Below are positions 10,405-20,736 of a DNA stretch of 64,000 nucleotides, one piece after another (position 1 is the first letter of the stretch; each line of letters opens with the position of its first letter). This DNA comes from Amblyornis subalaris (lineage: Eukaryota; Chordata; Aves; Passeriformes; Ptilonorhynchidae): positions 949,814 to 1,013,813 of the forward strand of contig JACAXG010000075.1 in NCBI GenBank assembly GCA_018881555.1, in the 5' to 3' direction. The position numbers and the translations under genes were made by a program. The notes beneath the pieces were generated by a model. It was not told where the DNA came from. It did not search any database and was given only the letters and a program-made list of their open reading frames with translations.

Positions 10405-11879
10405 ACCCCAAATTTTCTACGAAACAAGCCTGTTTGGTGAAATCCTCATTTAAAATCATTGATTCAACAATAAAGCAGCAGCCTAGACCAGAAGCACAAA
10501 CAGCAGTATTTATCTTTCCCAGATAAGTAGTAGTTTGGAATAAATAAATCACCTGTTCCTCTGCTTATATAAATGCAAACCAGAGCAGCAAAACATGGCA
10601 ATAGTACAAAAGACAAATAAATGAGTTAGACACGGAGTCCAGGATTTTAAGAAGTCTCCCCTGTATTTAATAAAGCATGAATTATTTTTTTTAGAAACAC
10701 TAACAGATCCCTTGCAGATAGTTTTTATCTTTATATTATTATTATATAAGACATTTTGTGGTTAAAGTGAACTATTGCTTCATCTAGGTGGCCCCTCTGC
10801 TGGGCATAGAAATTAGGTAGTGAACAAAAATCAGAAATCACCATTGAAAATTACAAACTATACAACTTTAAAGCATTTTGAGTCGGTTCTTTTTTTCCCC
10901 CTCCCAGTCCAAAGACATAAATACTGGAATCGCTGGGAATGCAGAAGTCTGGGGTTTAGCATAAAATTCTGTGTCTACATGAAATAAAAAAAGAAGCCAG
11001 CCCAAGCCACGGTGAGTTGAGAGACGAAGGAAAAGATGCAATTACAGCTCATCCCAATCCATTAACCCAGCAGGTGGGAAACATTTCAACCAGAGACTTT
11101 CCAGAACCGAACCTGACTCTTTGTCTCTAACACAGGTCAAAGTCCTCTCGGAATCAGCGAGACTTTTGCTTTTGAAGAACTGAATATTCAGGATTCTGCC
11201 ATGATTTATAATTAAAACATGAAATCTGGCATTTCACAAGGCTCCAGAATTTTTTTTGTTTTGTTTCATTTTTCTCTGGGAGAATGAGGCTGTATCTGGT
11301 GCAAAGCAAAATATTCTCACCCACTGCCCTTTAGAGAACTTCAGAAAGACCAAACGCCGTTAAACAATTGACTTTGCCTCAGCTCTAAGAAAAAAGGATT
11401 AAAATTACTTTTAGGACATTGAGGTTGTGCTGTGTCCAAACCATCCAATTAGGAAAAAAAAGTAAAATTACCTTGGGAGAATTAACTAAAAATGGATCAA
11501 CTGCAAACCATATCTTTGCGAGCATTTTACATTTACAACACATTTTTGTTTATGCATAAATTCAGCATTTTGAACGTTTTCTCTTAGCATAGACCACGAA
11601 TGATTAAAGATACTTAATAATTTGATTATTTTCGAATTTTAAAATTTGATGTGCAGCGTAAGAGGGTATTTGGGNTTCAACAACTGAGCCTGGATGTGGA
11701 AAGAAAGGCTGGAGCTGCCTCTGGCCGCTCTGTGCATCGACANCAGGGTTTAGACTCCTGCCAGAGCAAAAGAGCTCACCAGGATTATCAGCAGAGTGGA
11801 TCATTCTTTCTCAGGGCTATTTTACCCAAGAGAATCAATTTCAAAAAATTGCTTAAAACATCAAATGAAACACAAGTTA
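10405..11879. other. AT-rich intergenic stretch beyond LHX1
   Basis: AT-rich sequence without coding potential lies downstream of the preferred LHX1 poly(A) site. It might be an extended 3' UTR if a more distal poly(A) signal is used; nothing else is recognised. Confidence 0.5.
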
Positions 11880-13374
11880 TCTAAACATCAGATTTTCTAA
11901 TTTTATTAAAAACGCACAAATTTTATCCAACATGTTTTCTTTCATACAGTGAATGGTCTAATATGCACTGGAGGTCACACAAGCTTAGGTTCATTAGAAC
12001 AATAAAAGACATATGAGAAATTTAATATATAAAGAAAAAAGTAGCAGCTGTTGACTGCATATTTGACCATAAAATTTAAATATTTTGGACTTTTATTTTA
12101 AAGACACAAAAATAAAACCTGTGTGGGTCTATATAAGTCATATTAACAATTCCATGAATGTTCAACAGGACTAAAAATTAGCAAAGATGTTTGTTTGTCT
12201 TTTTTTTTTTTTTCTTTTTAACCTTGTAACACTTTTTAAACAACTTCTCGGGTTGCTGGTGCAAAGCACCTTACAGTATTTGTGCTATATATTTACTTTA
12301 TTTGGCAACTGTCTGGGTTTTGTGGGTTTTTTTTTCTTTGCCTTCTGTAAACAACACCTTTTACAAACTAGCACAGTGAACCACAAGCCCTGCAATCTGT
12401 TAGAACATCTACAGAAAAGAAAATGAACTATTTTGGTTGGTTGCTCAAAATCTTTTGCTTTTGAACAAGAGGTTTTTCTAAAACAGGATTTATTAGTAAA
12501 ACATTGAGCTCCTGAATTTAACATTAGACGTAAACAGTTGACTGTTTTTAGTTCAATAGAGTCTTTTTGTTTAGCTTTTCTCTCTCTGTGAAGGTAGAAT
12601 ACTTTTTGTTTGTTTGTTTGTTTTTTCAAGTCATTTTCGTTAGAGGTCTGGGTGGTGACCTTTGCTATGATGAGGAGGTTTTGTACGTGTAGCTTTGTGA
12701 AGGTAGAAGAGTTGGTGCTGAGGGCTTAACATTTAGTATTTGCTATTTTTTTTTTGGAAAAAAGAAAACCAAACCAAAACAAAACAGAAAAGAAAAAAAG
12801 AAAGGAAAAAGGAAAAGTTGTCCCACCTGATCGTCAGCAGGCTGAAATGGCTGAAGCTAAAAAGAGTTTCTTGTNGTCGAACTTTCTGAGAGACAAAAAT
12901 GAACAAACAGATTCATAATGCCAGAACCATCCTTAACCGGCAACGCTAGAGAGTTCTTGAAGCTTTTTTTCCCCTTTTCTTTGACCTTTCCTTCATTCAA
13001 ATTTTTTTTTAAATTTTTTTTTTGTTTTTTTTTTTTTAAACGAGAAGTTTCTAAGGATTGTGGCTCTTAGGATGACATCCAACAGGGTAATCAAACTCAC
13101 GCCATCCTACGGTATGGCAGCACTTTTACTGTACAGCTTCCCCAGTTTCTCTGTCAATGGTACAAAAAAAGTCCCCTCGCTTGTTTGATACAACCATAAC
13201 ATGGAGATTGTCCTGGTCTAGAGCAAAGCTTGCCTTGGAGCGATTGGATTCAGTTCGTTCCCAAGGTAATATTGTCTTAGGGCGGGAGAGATGTTATATT
13301 AATTCATTTCTGTACACCATAACAATAAGCAGACTAGATGATCATCACTTACTTAGACCCAGTTTGTTTTAAAG
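11880..13374 (-). other. LHX1: LHX1 3' UTR (inferred)
   Basis: The AT-rich sequence after the TAG stop extends about 1.5 kb. Minus-strand AATAAA signals occur at 12494-12489, 12302-12297, 12097-12092 and 11907-11902. The last is preferred because TTGTGTTTCATTTGATGTTTT-like GU-rich sequence follows it within about 40 nt. Poly-T and poly-A runs (12201-12222, 12960-13040) and a GTTT repeat (12605-12626) lie inside. Transcript data would be needed to fix the end. Confidence 0.6.
11902..11907 (-). terminator. LHX1: Preferred LHX1 polyadenylation signal
   Basis: The minus strand reads TTTTTAATAAAATTAG, and a GU-rich downstream element follows within 40 nt. Upstream AATAAA copies (12489, 12297, 12092) could give shorter forms. 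Confidence 0.5.
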
Positions 13375-13754
13375 CTACCACACAGCCGCTTCGTTCATTT
13401 CTGGAGGGTGGGACAAGTGATTGCCGTAGTTAGCACCACCGTTGACGGATATCGACGAAAATGGGGGGCTGGGGCCAAAAACTTCCGCGGACATGGAGTG
13501 CAAGGACCCGGGCAGGTTGGGTTCGGGGCTGGGCGAGTCTCCCGGGGGGTGCGACATGATGTCAGTGAAGCGCTGAGCCTCACTGGACGGGTGATGTCCG
13601 GGCAGGGGGTGGTCCATGGCCCCCAGCGGGGTCCCTGACGGCCCCGAGGAGGGCACGAACGGGAGATCCACGGGGGTCTGCGCTTGAGACGAAGGCGGTC
13701 CTTGCGGGAAGAAATCGTAATTGCTCCCAGGGCCGTAATACTCGCTCTGATAAT
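13375..13754 (-). CDS. LHX1: LHX1 coding exon 5 (C-terminal region)
   Basis: This exon has 380 coding nt with the TAG stop at 13377-13375. It begins [10 protein letters not shown] across the junction and runs through the Pro/Ser-rich transactivation region ([18 protein letters not shown]) to MNEAAVW. Substitutions relative to human are few and conservative. Confidence 0.97.
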
Positions 13755-16700
13755 CTGGCGGACAAGGAGAGACAGAGGGGAGGTAACAGGCGGGCAGGTA
13801 CCGAGCGGGAACGGCGCGGGAGCGCTCCCACGGCGGCGCGGCTGGGGGGGGTCGGGGTGTCCCCCACGAACCCGAGGGGGAAATGTGTTACCGGCAGCCC
13901 CGGGACCCCCTTCCCGGAGAGCAGCGGGGACACCGACACGAACCGGCACCCCGAAAACACCGGGGGAACACCGAGGGAACGCCGGCAGAGAGGCGACAGC
14001 CGCCCCCGGGTGCGAGAAGTGCCGCGACGGGCGATGGGTGATGGAGAACCGGGCGGGACGGCCCCGGGCCGGCGGGCAGAGCTGCCGGGAGCCGAGCCAG
14101 GAGCCCGGCGTGTCCCCGCGGGCGTCCCCGCATCCCGGCACGGGGGGTCCGCGGGCGCACGGAGCGAGGGGCGCGGGGGAGCGCGGTACCCACCTCCGTA
14201 GAAGGAGAAGGGCCCGTTGGGGATGAGCTCGCCGGGCTCCAGCCGGTCCACGAGCGGCCGCATCCTGCGCGGGCTGCGGAAGAACGCGTGTCGCCGGGCG
14301 CCCAGCGCGCTCAGCTGCTTCATCCGCCGCTCCTTGGAGCGCCGGTTCTGGAACCAGACCTGGGCGGGCGGCGGGAGAGGCGCCGGTCACGGGAGCCGCG
14401 GGTCCCGCTCACGGGAGCCCGAGACGCGCCGCCCCGCATCTCTTCCCCTTCATCCCCATCTCCCTCCTCATCTCCATCCCCATCCCGGGGCTGCGCTTTT
14501 CCCCGTTCCCGGTCTCTTTTGCCCCGAGCCGCGCTCCTTCGCGTTCCAAACGGGGCCGAACCCACGCGTGACGGCGGCCCCGCTCCCCGCCGACTGCAGG
14601 TCAAGAATGATTGAGTTAATTCTTATTACTCTGACAAGATTACTGCTAATTACCCTCACACTGAGCCTCTCCAATCTAACCTCGTCTTTAATGGTCCTTT
14701 AACCCCCCATTACCCCAGCGCTGCGGGTTTATAAACCTTTTAATAATTCCAGCGCGTTGTCATTCTTATTTACCCATTAACCCCTTACATTTCTGGTTAT
14801 TAATTTCGATACTGTTTGCAGCTTCTTTAGGACTTTTGAGACTAAACCCGCGGCCCTGTCCCCGTCGAGGCTGGGGGGCCGGCAAGCACCGGGAAGCCGC
14901 CGGGAGGCCCCGGTGACAACGATTTCAGAGGCCGGAGGGGCTTCCCCGGCCCCGCGGTGCGGGGGGTGCCGGGCACCGGCCTCTCCTCGCCCCCGCATCC
15001 CCTGGAGCCGTGCCCGGTGCCCGGAGGCGGCGGTACCTGGATGACCCGCATGTTGAGGCCGGTCTCCTGTGCCAGCTGCTCCCTGATGTGCCGGGTGGGT
15101 TTTGGGGTGGCCGCGAAGGCGGCTTTCAGAGTCTCTAGCTGTTTGGCTTTGATGGTGGTGCGGGGTCCCCGCCGCTTGGCCCCCAGGTTCTGGTCGTCGT
15201 TTTCGTTGCTCCCCGTCTCCTTGTCGGACACGTTGGCGCTTTCCGAGTCCTTGGCGTCGTCCTGGGAGGGGTCTTGAGAGTCGGGGGACAGGCTGGGGTC
15301 ACTGCCGGTGGTGGCTGGGGGGACAACAAACCGGGTCACGCTCAGCCGGGGGGGGAAACACCGACCGTGAGGGACGGGCCGCGGTAGGACCGAGGGAGAG
15401 GAGAAAGAAGGGAAAGGAGAGAAGAGAAGAAAGGGAAGAAGAAAAAAAGGGAGAAACGAGGGATAGGAAAAGAAAGGGATAGGAGAATGACGGGAGACGA
15501 GAAAGAAGAGAGAAGACAAGGGAGAGGAGAAGAGAGAAAGGAGGAAAAGAAAAAGAGAGAAGGGAGAAGACAGGAGAAAGAATAAGAGAGGAGAGAAGAG
15601 GAGAAAGGAAAATCGAGGAGAAAGGCGAGGAGCATCTCATCCCAAGCAGCAGCAGGGACCGAGCGCATCCCTGCCCGCATCACCCCGGCCCCGCTCCCTC
15701 ACCTGAATGCAGGCTGTTTTCTTTGGCAGTATTGCTGTTATTTAGGTAATCTTCTTTGCAGACAAACTTGTTCTCGTCTATGATGTAGAGCTCCTCGCCG
15801 GTGGAGAGTTGCTTGTTACACATCATACACGTAAAACAGTTCAAGTGGAACACTTTGCTCCGCGCCCTGCGGACCAGGTCGCTGGGGGAGATGCCCTGGG
15901 CACAGCCCGCGCACTTGGTCCCGAAACACCTGCGGGGAGAGGCCGGGCAGAGGGGTCAGCAGCGCCCGCCGAGCCGCGGGCCCCGCGCCCCGCACCGCGG
16001 CCTCCGCGCACCCTGCTTGGCCACGCGAGATGGAATCAAACGGAACAGAGCAGCCCTGCAGAGCGCTCTCTCTTCCTAACGAGGGGACGCCTGATACTAT
16101 GTATTTTAAAAATCAAAATCAAATCCGGCCCGAGCAGAGGGCGCGGGGCTGCGGGATTGATGGAGCCGGGGCTGTGCTGCCCGGGTGTCCCCTGCGCCCC
16201 GACACCTGCATTAAGCGCGCTCTAATAAACATCACAAATAAATTCTATACGTTCTGTATGTTGGTACTGGCCTCGGTCGCGCCCCGGCCGGAGGAGCCGC
16301 CGGTGCGGGCAAGGCCGGCGCGGGGAGCCGGGGGACGGCGGAGCCGGATCCGCATCGGGGCCAGGGGCCTCCCGCGCCCCGCTCAGCCCCGCGCGGCTCT
16401 CGGAACCGGGACCGGGGCAATGCCGGGCCCATTCCCGGGGAGGAGCGGCGGGGCTCGGGGCAGTGCCGGTCCCCGTGCCCAGGGAGAAGCGGCGGCGGGG
16501 TCGGGGCCGCGCTCCGCCGGGCCGGGCGTTGTGCCGGTGTGCGGCGGCGGCTCCGCGGCCACCCCGGCCCCGAGCCGGTCCTTGCCCTTATGGCCGGTGT
16601 GCGGCGGCGGGGCCCGGCCGGGCAGCGGGACCGGCGGCCGCTCCGAGTGATGCTCGGGATTGATGCCGGCGCCGCAGCGGGCCGGGACGCGCGGGGAAAG

Positions 16701-17463
16701 AGGCGGCGAACGAGCGTCCGTCCCCGCCGCCCTCTCCATCCATCCATCCATCCATCCATCCATCCATCCATCCATCGGCGAAGGGTCGCTGCCCTCGGGG
16801 CGGCCTGGCTCGGTTGGACGGGATGCTCTGGGCCCGCCGAGCGTACGCACCGGGCCTTCCCACCGGGCAGCACCGGGGCCGGGGAATAACGCCGGGCTCC
16901 GGGCCGGGCAGCGCCGCGCTCACGGCCGCGGAAAGCTCCGAGCACCGGGCCCGGGACGGTCCCCGTCCCCCTCCCGCGCGGGTCCGGCCCGCATCGCTCC
17001 GCCGGTCGATAGTTTGGAGGGAACTTTGTGGAACTCGAGCTCGCCCGGGGGACGCGGGGAGCGGAGGCATCACCGGGCCCGTCCCCGGGCCCGACCCTCG
17101 CCCGTCGTCCCCCCCGCCTCGAGATCACCGGGAGAAAAACCAGCGATTTCAGATGTTCGCGTGTCACGGGCAGGGAAGAGGCGCTTGTGGGTCCCGCTGA
17201 CAACGGGGGAAAACAACAAAAATAAAGGGAAAAAAATGGAGATGAAAAACGGACAGAGAGGAGCGGCGGGGGCAGGCGGAGGCCGGTACTTACCGAAAGA
17301 AGTCGTTTTTGCAGTAAAGCTTGCCTTCTCGCGAAAAGCATTTCTCTGTCAAATTGCATTTACATTCACAGCACTGAACACACTTCACATGCCAAGCCCT
17401 GTCCAGTACATTCAACAAAAACCGGTCCAAGATCGGCCTTTTGCAGCCTGCACAGTGAACCAT
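13375..17463 (-). CDS. LHX1: LHX1 (LIM homeobox protein 1, Lim1), complete, five coding exons
   Basis: LHX1 is a nuclear LIM-homeodomain transcription factor needed for head organiser, kidney and neuronal development; its LIM domains bind LDB1. The exons are 17463-17294, 15929-15703, 15314-15037, 14359-14194 and 13754-13375, totalling 1221 nt (406 residues plus TAG), the same length as human. LIM1 zinc ligands are C4, C7, H25, C28, C31, C34, C51 and D54. LIM2 ligands are C63, C66, H85, C88, C91, C94, C114 and D117. The homeodomain spans about 180-239, with W227 and N230 (homeodomain positions 48 and 51) in [12 protein letters not shown]. The C-terminal Ser/Pro-rich tail ends NEAAVW as in vertebrate orthologues. 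No frameshift, stop or N falls in the coding exons. Confidence 0.98.
13755..14193 (-). other. LHX1: LHX1 intron 4
   Basis: A 439-bp, very GC-rich intron with no distinct element seen. Long overlapping frames through it (up to 331 codons) are GC-driven shadows that run into exons 4 and 5. Confidence 0.85.
14194..14359 (-). CDS. LHX1: LHX1 coding exon 4 (recognition helix)
   Basis: This 166-nt exon starts [16 protein letters not shown], the end of homeodomain helix 3, and continues to GPFSFYG. The acceptor is CGCCCAG and the donor GTGGGT. It enters in phase 0 and leaves in phase 1. Confidence 0.97.
14360..15036 (-). other. LHX1: LHX1 intron 3, with an AT-rich homeobox-site block
   Basis: This 677-bp intron inside the homeodomain is GC-rich at both ends, but 14596-14840 turns sharply AT-rich with many TAAT/ATTA cores (GAGTTAATTC, GCTAATTACC, TTTAATAATT, GGTTATTAATTTC). 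It is a candidate intragenic enhancer, possibly autoregulatory. Confidence 0.6.
15037..15314 (-). CDS. LHX1: LHX1 coding exon 3 (linker and most of the homeodomain)
   Basis: This 278-nt exon follows a CCCCCCAG acceptor. It encodes the acidic Ser/Asp linker ([19 protein letters not shown]), then [19 protein letters not shown] and homeodomain helices 1-2 and part of 3, ending MRVIQ at residue 225. The GTACCG donor splits the homeodomain between its positions 46 and 47, a common LIM-homeobox intron site. Confidence 0.97.
15315..15702 (-). other. LHX1: LHX1 intron 2, with a long polypurine tract
   Basis: A 388-bp intron. From 15392 to 15632 the plus strand is almost pure A/G (polypyrimidine in the transcript), just upstream of the exon 3 acceptor. 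Confidence 0.85.
15392..15632. repeat. Polypurine/polypyrimidine tract (about 240 bp)
   Basis: GA-, GGA- and GAAA-type units without strict periodicity make up nearly the whole span, with only isolated C or T interruptions. Such tracts can form triplex (H-DNA) and bind polypyrimidine-tract proteins in RNA. Confidence 0.9.
15703..15929 (-). CDS. LHX1: LHX1 coding exon 2 (LIM domain 2)
   Basis: This 227-nt exon follows a CCCCGCAG acceptor and encodes [19 protein letters not shown] onward, the full second LIM domain, then a linker ending ENSLHS. The donor is GTGAGG. It has no internal start codon in frame at the 5' end, so it was found from the conserved Cys/His pattern. Confidence 0.97.
15930..17293 (-). 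other. LHX1: LHX1 intron 1
   Basis: A 1364-bp GC-rich intron between the two LIM-encoding exons. It contains a (CATC)n array and one AT-rich island (about 16085-16265) with a FoxH1-like AATAAACA. In Xenopus the activin/nodal response element of lim1 lies in intron 1, so this is the expected place for it. Confidence 0.8.
16735..16775. repeat. (CATC)n microsatellite in LHX1 intron 1
   Basis: About ten CATC tetranucleotide units. Confidence 0.95.
17294..17463 (-). CDS. LHX1: LHX1 coding exon 1 (LIM domain 1)
   Basis: The start codon at 17463-17461 has A at -3 and G at +4 and opens [15 protein letters not shown], the invariant LHX1 N terminus. The exon carries the whole first LIM zinc-binding unit and ends in CKNDFF plus two bases of Arg57. 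The donor is GTAAGT. Confidence 0.98.
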
Positions 17464-17781
17464 TGTCTTTGGTTAGTTCTGAGGGGGGCAGCGGTTTCCC
17501 AGGTGTCAAGGAAAAAAAAAATAAAAACAACAATTTGTTTTTTCAAAAAGACGACAACACCGGCGTAGGTTTGTTTTTTGCTTTGTTTTTTTTCTCTCTC
17601 TTTTTTTCCTTGTTTTTGTGTATGTATATTTTAAAAGCCTTGGAGAAGTGAAGGAGGAGAAAAAGACAGGGAGGAAGAAGAAAAATCTTCGTTCGAGTGT
17701 CCTAGGAGGGGTACACAGGAGACCCCCCACTGCCCAGCGCTTCGACACAGCCGCAGGATCCCGGCCGCTACCAAACACACG

Positions 17782-17830
17782 GATAATAATAATAATAGCA
17801 ATAATAATAATAGTAACAATAAAACAATAA
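17782..17830. repeat. (AAT)n-rich array
   Basis: Imperfect AAT trinucleotide run with single-base interruptions. Confidence 0.9.
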
Positions 17831-17983
17831 CGGCTATAAAGATCGGCGCTCAGAAAAATAAAAATTAAAAAAATTAAAAATAAAACCGCCAAAAAGCGAG
17901 CGTGATGAGTTTTTCTAAGGTCTGAGGTAGAGCAGTCAGGAGTCAAAGTGCTTTTCCCAATGAGAAATCAAAGGAGGAAAAAA

Positions 17984-18018
17984 TATAATAACAATAATAA
18001 TAATAATAATAATAAATA
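17984..18018. repeat. (AAT)n array in the LHX1 leader
   Basis: Nearly pure AAT run of about ten units. On the minus strand it reads as TAT codons in the frame opened at 18131. Confidence 0.92.
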
Positions 18019-18167
18019 ACGAGCCGGGACATGGAGAGGCGGCGGCGGTCAGACGGGCTGTGGCTGCTGCCGCGGCGACATCGCCCTGCGCGTCCTGACG
18101 CGGGGATGGGGACACGCGGGGACGGGGACACGCTCCGCCGCTCCTCGCTCCGCCGCTCGCTCTCGCC

Positions 18168-18266
18168 TTCTCTCTCTCTCTCTCTCTCCCCCTCGACGTC
18201 TCGGCGGCACCGTCGCGCCCGGCTCTGTCTGCCTGTCTGTCCGTCCGTCCGTCCGTCAGTCCGTCC
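18168..18266. repeat. (TC)n and (GTCC)n microsatellites in the LHX1 leader
   Basis: A TC dinucleotide run at 18168-18189 and a GTCC tetranucleotide run at about 18231-18266, separated by GC-rich sequence. Confidence 0.9.
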
Positions 18267-18429
18267 TACCTACCCCCGCGCATCGCTACCCGCGGCGGCC
18301 GCCCGTGTCCCCGCCGAGCCGGCGCGGCGTGGCATGGCCCGGCGGTGCCGGAGCGCAGGGCCCGGGGCGGGCGGGCCGGGCGGAGGGCGCGGGGCAGAGG
18401 GGCGGCCCCGCCGTCCGGCCGCGCAGGGG

Positions 18430-18580
18430 CTCTGCATGATCCCGGCGCCGCCGCCGCCGCAGCCTTATGCACCGCGCGCCCACGTCACCGCCCGCCGCGG
18501 CCAATCGCCGCCGCCGCCGCCGCCCCCCGCGCCCGCCGCGCCGCCGCCGGACGGGGCGTCCGCGCCCCTTTATAGAGCCG
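18430..18580 (-). promoter_or_regulatory. LHX1: LHX1 core promoter (inferred)
   Basis: Reading the minus strand, a canonical CTATAAAGG lies at 18575-18567. Below it follow an inverted CCAAT box (18505-18501), a CRE-like TGACGTG (18489-18483) and a second TATA-like CATAAGG (18469-18463). This order would place starts near 18540 or 18435. The setting is a strong CpG island. The choice between the two is unresolved. Confidence 0.55.
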
Positions 18581-18625
18581 CCGGGGCGCCGCCGCCGCCT
18601 CCGCCCGCGCCGCGCCGGCCGGCCC

Positions 18626-18676
18626 GCCGACCGACCGACCGACCGACCGACCGACCGACACGCCGACCGACCGACG
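18626..18676. repeat. (GACC)n microsatellite next to the LHX1 promoter
   Basis: About ten GACC/CCGA tetranucleotide units with one interruption, roughly 60 bp beyond the TATA motif. Confidence 0.93.
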
Positions 18677-18699
18677 GCCGGCCCGGCCCCCCGAGCGCG

Positions 18700-20736
18700 C
18701 CGCAGCGGTAGGTGTGTCGGAGCGCGGGCGCGGGGCCGGGGGGTACGGGGAGATGGGCGGCTCGATGGGTCTGGCACCCCCGCAGGCTCACGGAGCCGTT
18801 GGAGGGACGCGCCGCCCGCTCCGCGCCGCCGGCCGGCTGAGCGCCTCGCCGNGGACCGGCGAAAAACGAGATCCCGCTCCAGCGTGGGGTCCTCCGCCGC
18901 AAACGGCGCGGCCCGAGGGCGCGGGGTCTCCCGCGGGGCGCGGAGCCGAGGAGGACCCCGAGGCGGGCCGNCTTTCCCGGGAGGAGCGGTGCGGCGGGGC
19001 CGCGGTTGCGGCCCGGGACGCTCCGACGGGGCCGCGNCGGTGGGGAGGGGGCGGCGGGCCCGGGGCCGCCCGAGCGCCGAGGGCACAGGGAAGGCACCGA
19101 TAACTTTGCGGTGGTTCCCTTACCGGCNCTCGCAGCGCACGTCCGGGGCCGAGGAGCACCGGCCACCGGGNTGTACCTTTTTTTTTCTTTTTTTTTTTTT
19201 TGGCAAATAAAAATTAATTCGCTTTTACCTTCCAGGGGCCGGTCGGTACCGGGGCGGTGCGGAGGGACGAGGTTTCTATTTCCTTCGCGCTTTGCTGCCC
19301 ATCGGGAGCCACCGCTCCGGGGAGGTGTCACCGCCCGGCCCCGGCNCCTCCCGGCCCCGGAGCCCGCCCCTCTCACCGTCCGGACGGGGACTTAGGAGGG
19401 GAACGGCGGATTGAAGGGTCCGAGCGTGCCCGGGGTTACACACAGGACCGAGGGCCGGGGCCGGAGCGGGGGTCGCCGGAGGCCCGCCCCGGAGCATCCC
19501 CCGCCCGTACCCACCGCCCTCGCTCTCTCTCACGTCTGTTTTCCTCGTCCTTGAGGAAGAGAAAAAAAAATGCGTGGGAGGGATAAACTGGAAGATAGAA
19601 AGGAAAAGGAAAACAGGAAACCCTCTCCGCGCCCTGTCCGCCGCTCCGCGCGGGCGACAGCCGGCACCGGCGGGGATGCAGAGCCTGCCCGGGCCGGGAG
19701 AGCCGGTTCCAGGGCTGTCCTCGGGCCGAGACACCGCCTCGGAGCTCCCGCGGGTGTTTGAAAGGCCCGGGGCCGCGCCCGCGCTATCATCGTTCCCCCC
19801 CGTCGGGGCGCGCACCGGGCGCGCCGCGCTCCCCCCGCGCAGCTGTCGGGTCGCTCGGGGGATCAATAGAGCCCGGGCTGGCCCCGCCCGGTGCCCCCGC
19901 ACATGGGCCGCTTCTCATGCGGAGCCGCGGGGCCGGGGCGGGCGGGCGGCCCCGCTCCGCCGCCCGGGAAGGCGACAGCTGCGGGCCCCCGTCAGGGGAG
20001 CGCCGCCCGCGGCCCCCGGTGACATGTGTCGGTGGCGATGAATGAGGTGAAGGAGATGAGCATCTCGTGTCCATCAAGCACCGGTTTTTCACAGCGATTT
20101 TTTTTTCTTCTCCTTTCCCAGGCGTTAGCGAAAGCATCTGGTTCTCCCCCGCTCCCCGGGGGGCGCGGGCCGCTGCCCACCCCCCTCCCCGCGGGGGTCC
20201 GGGGTACCCCNTCCCCGCTGCGGTTCCCGGCGGGGCTCTGCCCGCCCCGGCCCACGCGAACCCCCGGAGCCCCGCTCGGGAGAGGAGGCGGCGCAGAGCG
20301 AGGGGGCAGCTCCCACCGCGCGGCGGGGACAGCGGGGTGCCCCCGTCGGCCTCACCCCCCACAGCGGGGACCCCGACCCAGAGCAGGCGTTTAAGAGGGG
20401 AAAATGCCCGCGCTTGTCTCCAGCAGGATCCGAAAATCAAACCCCGCCATCCTCGGGCTACCCCGGCCTCCTGTGCCCCGCGGGGGCACCCCCGGGAGCC
20501 CGAGGGGCGGGGGAAACCCGCCCGAGGAAGCAGCACCGTGTGTCACCCCCTCACAGGGCCGGGTGTTTGGGACGGGGAGGATTTCTTTTGGTTTTCATTG
20601 CATTTTGCAATTCGCCCAGGTCCGTTCCCGGCCGGGGCCGAGCCCCCGGCCGCGGGTGGGGCTGAGCCCACCCGAACCCCGCGGGGAGCCGGCCAGGATG
20701 TTCCAGAGCAACCCTGCCCGGCCCCAGGGCTGGAAA
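18700..20736. promoter_or_regulatory. CpG-rich upstream flank of LHX1
   Basis: GC- and CpG-rich DNA continues from the promoter. Long frames on both strands overlap one another and lack any family signature, so no gene is called. A GTAGGT splice-donor-like site on the plus strand at 18711 would suit a divergent transcript. A long T run lies at 19176-19201. Confidence 0.55.

Larger units (their letters stand above)
17464..18435 (-). other. LHX1: LHX1 5' UTR (inferred)
   Basis: About 1 kb lies between the start codon and the proposed promoter. It contains two AAT-rich arrays (17782-17830, 17984-18018), a TC array (18168-18189) and a GTCC array (18231-18266). One minus-strand frame starting at 18131 could act as an upstream ORF if transcription starts above it. 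The exact 5' end is unknown. Confidence 0.5.

Noticed and set aside
13395..14390. 331-codon minus-strand frame over LHX1 exons 4-5
   Set aside because: It runs through intron 4 in the wrong phase for both exons. The LHX1 reading with GT-AG splicing gives the exact known protein length.
16232..17359. 375-codon minus-strand frame in LHX1 intron 1
   Set aside because: It is GC-rich, crosses the exon 1 donor out of phase and includes the (CATC)n array.
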